A stretch of 64,000 nucleotides of DNA from Methyloversatilis thermotolerans (GTDB lineage Bacteria; Pseudomonadota; Gammaproteobacteria; Burkholderiales; Rhodocyclaceae): the NCBI RefSeq assembly GCF_000372885.1, contig NZ_KB889967.1, forward strand, positions 3,299,430 through 3,363,429, read 5' to 3'. How positions within the stretch are numbered: the stretch's first letter is position 1; the number at the start of each line of letters is the position of its first letter. Below are positions 62,480-64,000 of this stretch, one piece after another. Under the pieces are notes generated by a model that searched no databases, was not told where the DNA came from, and saw only the letters and a program-made list of their open reading frames with translations. Both the position numbers and the translations under genes were made by a program.

Positions 62480-62695
62480 TCAGTCCCTGAACATGCTGCG
62501 CGAACGCGCGGCGCGACGGCGCATCCACAGGGCGCCCAGGCCACCGGCCACGGCGGCGGCGACCAGCAGCGCGATGTGGTCGGGCTCGCTCATCAGGTGC
62601 AGCAGCGTGCTGCCGACATTGCCGTGATGCCCGCCCGGATGGGCAAGGGCGGCGCTGCTGGTGGCGAGGGCAATCAGGGGGGCGATCATCTTCAT
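62480..62695 (-). CDS. Small exported membrane-anchored protein between ureB and ureC
   Basis: A 71-residue protein with a signal-like N-terminus ([25 protein letters not shown]), a His-rich HPGGHHG just after the predicted cleavage site, and one C-terminal helix ([19 protein letters not shown]) with a basic tail. The His cluster after export suggests a metal-handling role, perhaps nickel entry for urease; this is inference from context. It ends seven bases before the ureC start, so it belongs to the operon. Confidence 0.72.
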   Translation of the reverse strand: MKMIAPLIALATSSAALAHPGGHHGNVGSTLLHLMSEPDHIALLVAAAVAGGLGALWMRRRAARSRSMFRD

Positions 62696-62746
62696 GTCGG
62701 GTCTCCGGTGGTGTCATCCATGGTGGCGGGGTGGAGGCGGAAGGGA

Positions 62747-63061
62747 TCAGTCGAGCGGGCCCTGTATGCGGCCCTTGAATCCATAGACCTTGCGTTCGCC
62801 GGCCAGCGCGACGAGCTGCACGGTGCGCAACTGTCCGGGTTCGAAGCGCACCGCGGTGCCGGCGGCGATGTCGAGCCGGAAGCCGCGTGCCGCCGCGCGG
62901 TCGAAATCGAGCGCGTCATTGGTTTCAGCAAAGTGGTAATGCGATCCGACCTGTATCGGGCGGTCGCCGGTGTTGCGCACGTCCAGCGTCAATGTGGGCC
63001 GGTCGGCGTTCAGTTCGATGTCGCCGTCGGCGACCTGCATCTGTCCGGGTATCAGTGACAT
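62747..63061 (-). CDS. ureB: Urease beta subunit
   Basis: A 104-residue small beta protein with [55 protein letters not shown], including the conserved GSHYHF and [22 protein letters not shown]. It forms the (alpha-beta-gamma) urease trimer. It sits 36 bases after the 92-residue ORF. Confidence 0.96.
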   Translation of the reverse strand: MSLIPGQMQVADGDIELNADRPTLTLDVRNTGDRPIQVGSHYHFAETNDALDFDRAAARGFRLDIAAGTAVRFEPGQLRTVQLVALAGERKVYGFKGRIQGPLD

Positions 63062-63097
63062 GTCATCGGGGGCGTGGGAGTGTCAGTGGAGGCGCGC

Positions 63098-63376
63098 TCA
63101 ACCCGAACGCGCACCAAAACGGTAATCGCGGGCCGGCTTCATGCCCTCGGACGGTGCCGCGGGCTCGCGTCGGCGTTCGAGCATTTCGCGCACCAGCAGC
63201 AGGCTCACCAGGAGCTCTTCGTCGTCGGTGCGCTCCTCGATGTCGGCCAGCGTGCGCACACGATAGTCGAGATCGGTGCGCAATGCGTCGAGATTGACCG
63301 ACTCGCCCAGAGTGCGGCGCACGCCCAGCTTGAAACGCGCCAGCCGGCGCGCGAGCTCCATGTCGTCGTCACTCAC
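63098..63376 (-). CDS. Hypothetical helical protein between ureA and ureB
   Basis: A 92-residue mostly helical, charged protein (MSDDDMELARRLARFKLGVRRTLGESV..., then ERTDDEELLVSLLLVREMLERRREP). It has no cysteine, no His cluster and no membrane segment. It is nine bases after ureA. No family is recognised. Its place inside the urease operon suggests a role in urease assembly or control, without direct evidence. Confidence 0.7.
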   Translation of the reverse strand: MSDDDMELARRLARFKLGVRRTLGESVNLDALRTDLDYRVRTLADIEERTDDEELLVSLLLVREMLERRREPAAPSEGMKPARDYRFGARSG

Positions 63377-63385
63377 GGCGCGCCC

Positions 63386-63688
63386 TCACGGAATCGGATG
63401 ATGAACGGTGACCAGCTTGGTGCCATCCGGAAACGTGGCTTCCACCTGGATGTCGGGAATCATTTCCGGCACCCCTTCCATCACGTCGGCGCGCGTCAGC
63501 AGCGTGGTGCCATGGCTCATCAGTTCCGCCACGGTGCGGCCGTCGCGCGCACCTTCCATGATGGCGGCGGTGATGTAGGCGACCGCTTCCGGGTAATTGA
63601 GCCGGAGACCGCGCGCCTTGCGGCGCTCTGCCAGCAGCGCGGCGGTGAAGATGAGCAGCTTGTCCTTCTCGCGGGGTGTCAGTTCCAT
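63386..63688 (-). CDS. ureA: Urease gamma subunit
   Basis: A 100-residue protein of exact UreA length with [64 protein letters not shown], all conserved, and C-terminal [24 protein letters not shown]. It is the first structural subunit gene. It lies 19 bases downstream of ureD. Confidence 0.97.
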   Translation of the reverse strand: MELTPREKDKLLIFTAALLAERRKARGLRLNYPEAVAYITAAIMEGARDGRTVAELMSHGTTLLTRADVMEGVPEMIPDIQVEATFPDGTKLVTVHHPIP

Positions 63689-63707
63689 ATTGTTCTGTGT
63701 GTGCCCG

Positions 63708-64000
63708 TCAGGTGTTCCAGATGCGCGGCGTACGCGCAGGCCGTCCGGTCATGGCCGGACGTATCAGCGCCCAGAGATGCACGAACCATGCCCGGGCTTC
63801 CTGCGTACAGCCGCCACGATAGCGCGCAATCAGCATGCCGGGCAGACGGGTGACTCCGCAACTGCTCGCCTTGCCTGTCGGTGCCGGCACGGCGCGACAG
63901 CCGGCGAGCAGGGCGTCGTCGGCGTCGAAGCCGGCCGCGATCAGGCTGCCGAAAACCGGTGCGCCCGCCAGCCCCGCGGGCGAACCAAGCAGCGGACCGC
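63708..64000 (-). CDS. ureD: Urease accessory protein UreD, C-terminal part
   Basis: The frame is open to the window edge; about 97 C-terminal residues are visible. They include [67 protein letters not shown], of which the final [11 protein letters not shown] and [12 protein letters not shown] are the UreD ending. UreD binds apo-urease first in the UreDFG activation complex. The N-terminal part is outside. Confidence 0.92.
   Translation of the reverse strand, partial: GPLLGSPAGLAGAPVFGSLIAAGFDADDALLAGCRAVPAPTGKASSCGVTRLPGMLIARYRGGCTQEARAWFVHLWALIRPAMTGRPARTPRIWNT

Noticed and set aside
60871-62490. Open frame of 539 codons opposite ureC
   Set aside because: Antisense shadow of a fully conserved urease subunit.
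1-64000. CRISPR array, insertion sequence, prophage, tRNA or rRNA
   Set aside because: No direct-repeat array, transposase, integrase, phage structural gene or recognisable RNA gene was seen by reading the sequence; short tRNAs could be missed without a covariance scan.

Overview
The window is a stretch of high-GC chromosome that most resembles a betaproteobacterium of the Rhodocyclales (a Methyloversatilis-like organism would fit). The evidence is the set of housekeeping genes and their neighbours (dnaE, hemE-priA, gcvT-gcvP, pilT-pilU with yggS, trkA-trkH), a PEP-CTERM protein, and a urease cluster of the usual betaproteobacterial order. The assignment is inference from gene content; no rRNA or tRNA gene was seen. 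Coding density is high, with many 1-8 base overlaps. I found no insertion sequence, prophage or CRISPR array.

Layout. 1-1.25 kb: end of a CzcA-type heavy-metal RND pump followed by a divergent PII-like protein. 1.27-3.1 kb: small reverse-strand genes (OXLD protein, HPt protein, DUF1840) and a ROK sugar kinase. 3.2-5.6 kb: a bufferin/gig-type operon (DUF2282, DUF692, DUF2063, DoxX) for copper or gold stress. 5.7-13 kb: outer-membrane and coiled-coil hypotheticals, a PA2169-family protein, a chemoreceptor, a GNAT enzyme, a PQQ-type beta-propeller protein with an altered active site, and a PEP-CTERM protein. 13-21.3 kb: dnaE and a cupin, a response regulator preceded by an in-frame mini-ORF, mscL, an AsmA-like protein and a GlcG-like protein.

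21.5-32.3 kb looks like an acetate (short-chain acid) module. On the reverse strand lie acetate kinase, a MaoC-phosphate acetyltransferase fusion and FabI. Divergent from them are a DUF4212 subunit and an ActP-like sodium:solute symporter, then a CheY-like regulator overlapping a membrane protein that fuses a degenerate histidine kinase to a complete DEDDh exonuclease. Converging on these is a cNMP-like/CBS/DUF294 nucleotidyltransferase. The kinase-exonuclease fusion is the most unusual thing in the window.

32.4-37 kb: an Alx/TerC manganese exporter with a yybP-ykoY riboswitch, a MOSC protein, and a BigR-type persulfide-sensing repressor with two YeeE-like half-permeases whose promoter predicts a leaderless mRNA. 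37-43.7 kb: nitronate monooxygenase-like enzyme, gcvP and gcvT (no gcvH), a PCMT-like methyltransferase, rhodanese, a VOC protein and lgt. 43.7-51.9 kb: a secreted hypothetical, corA, yggS, pilT, pilU, small hypotheticals, a Bcr/CflA pump, metF and a TlyA-type methyltransferase. 52-58.6 kb: priA, a 318-base AT-rich gap with two perfect DnaA boxes, hemE, trkH and trkA. 58.7-64 kb: urease genes in the order ureD(partial)-A-x-B-y-C-E-F-G on the reverse strand, with two small unknown ORFs (x, y) inserted.
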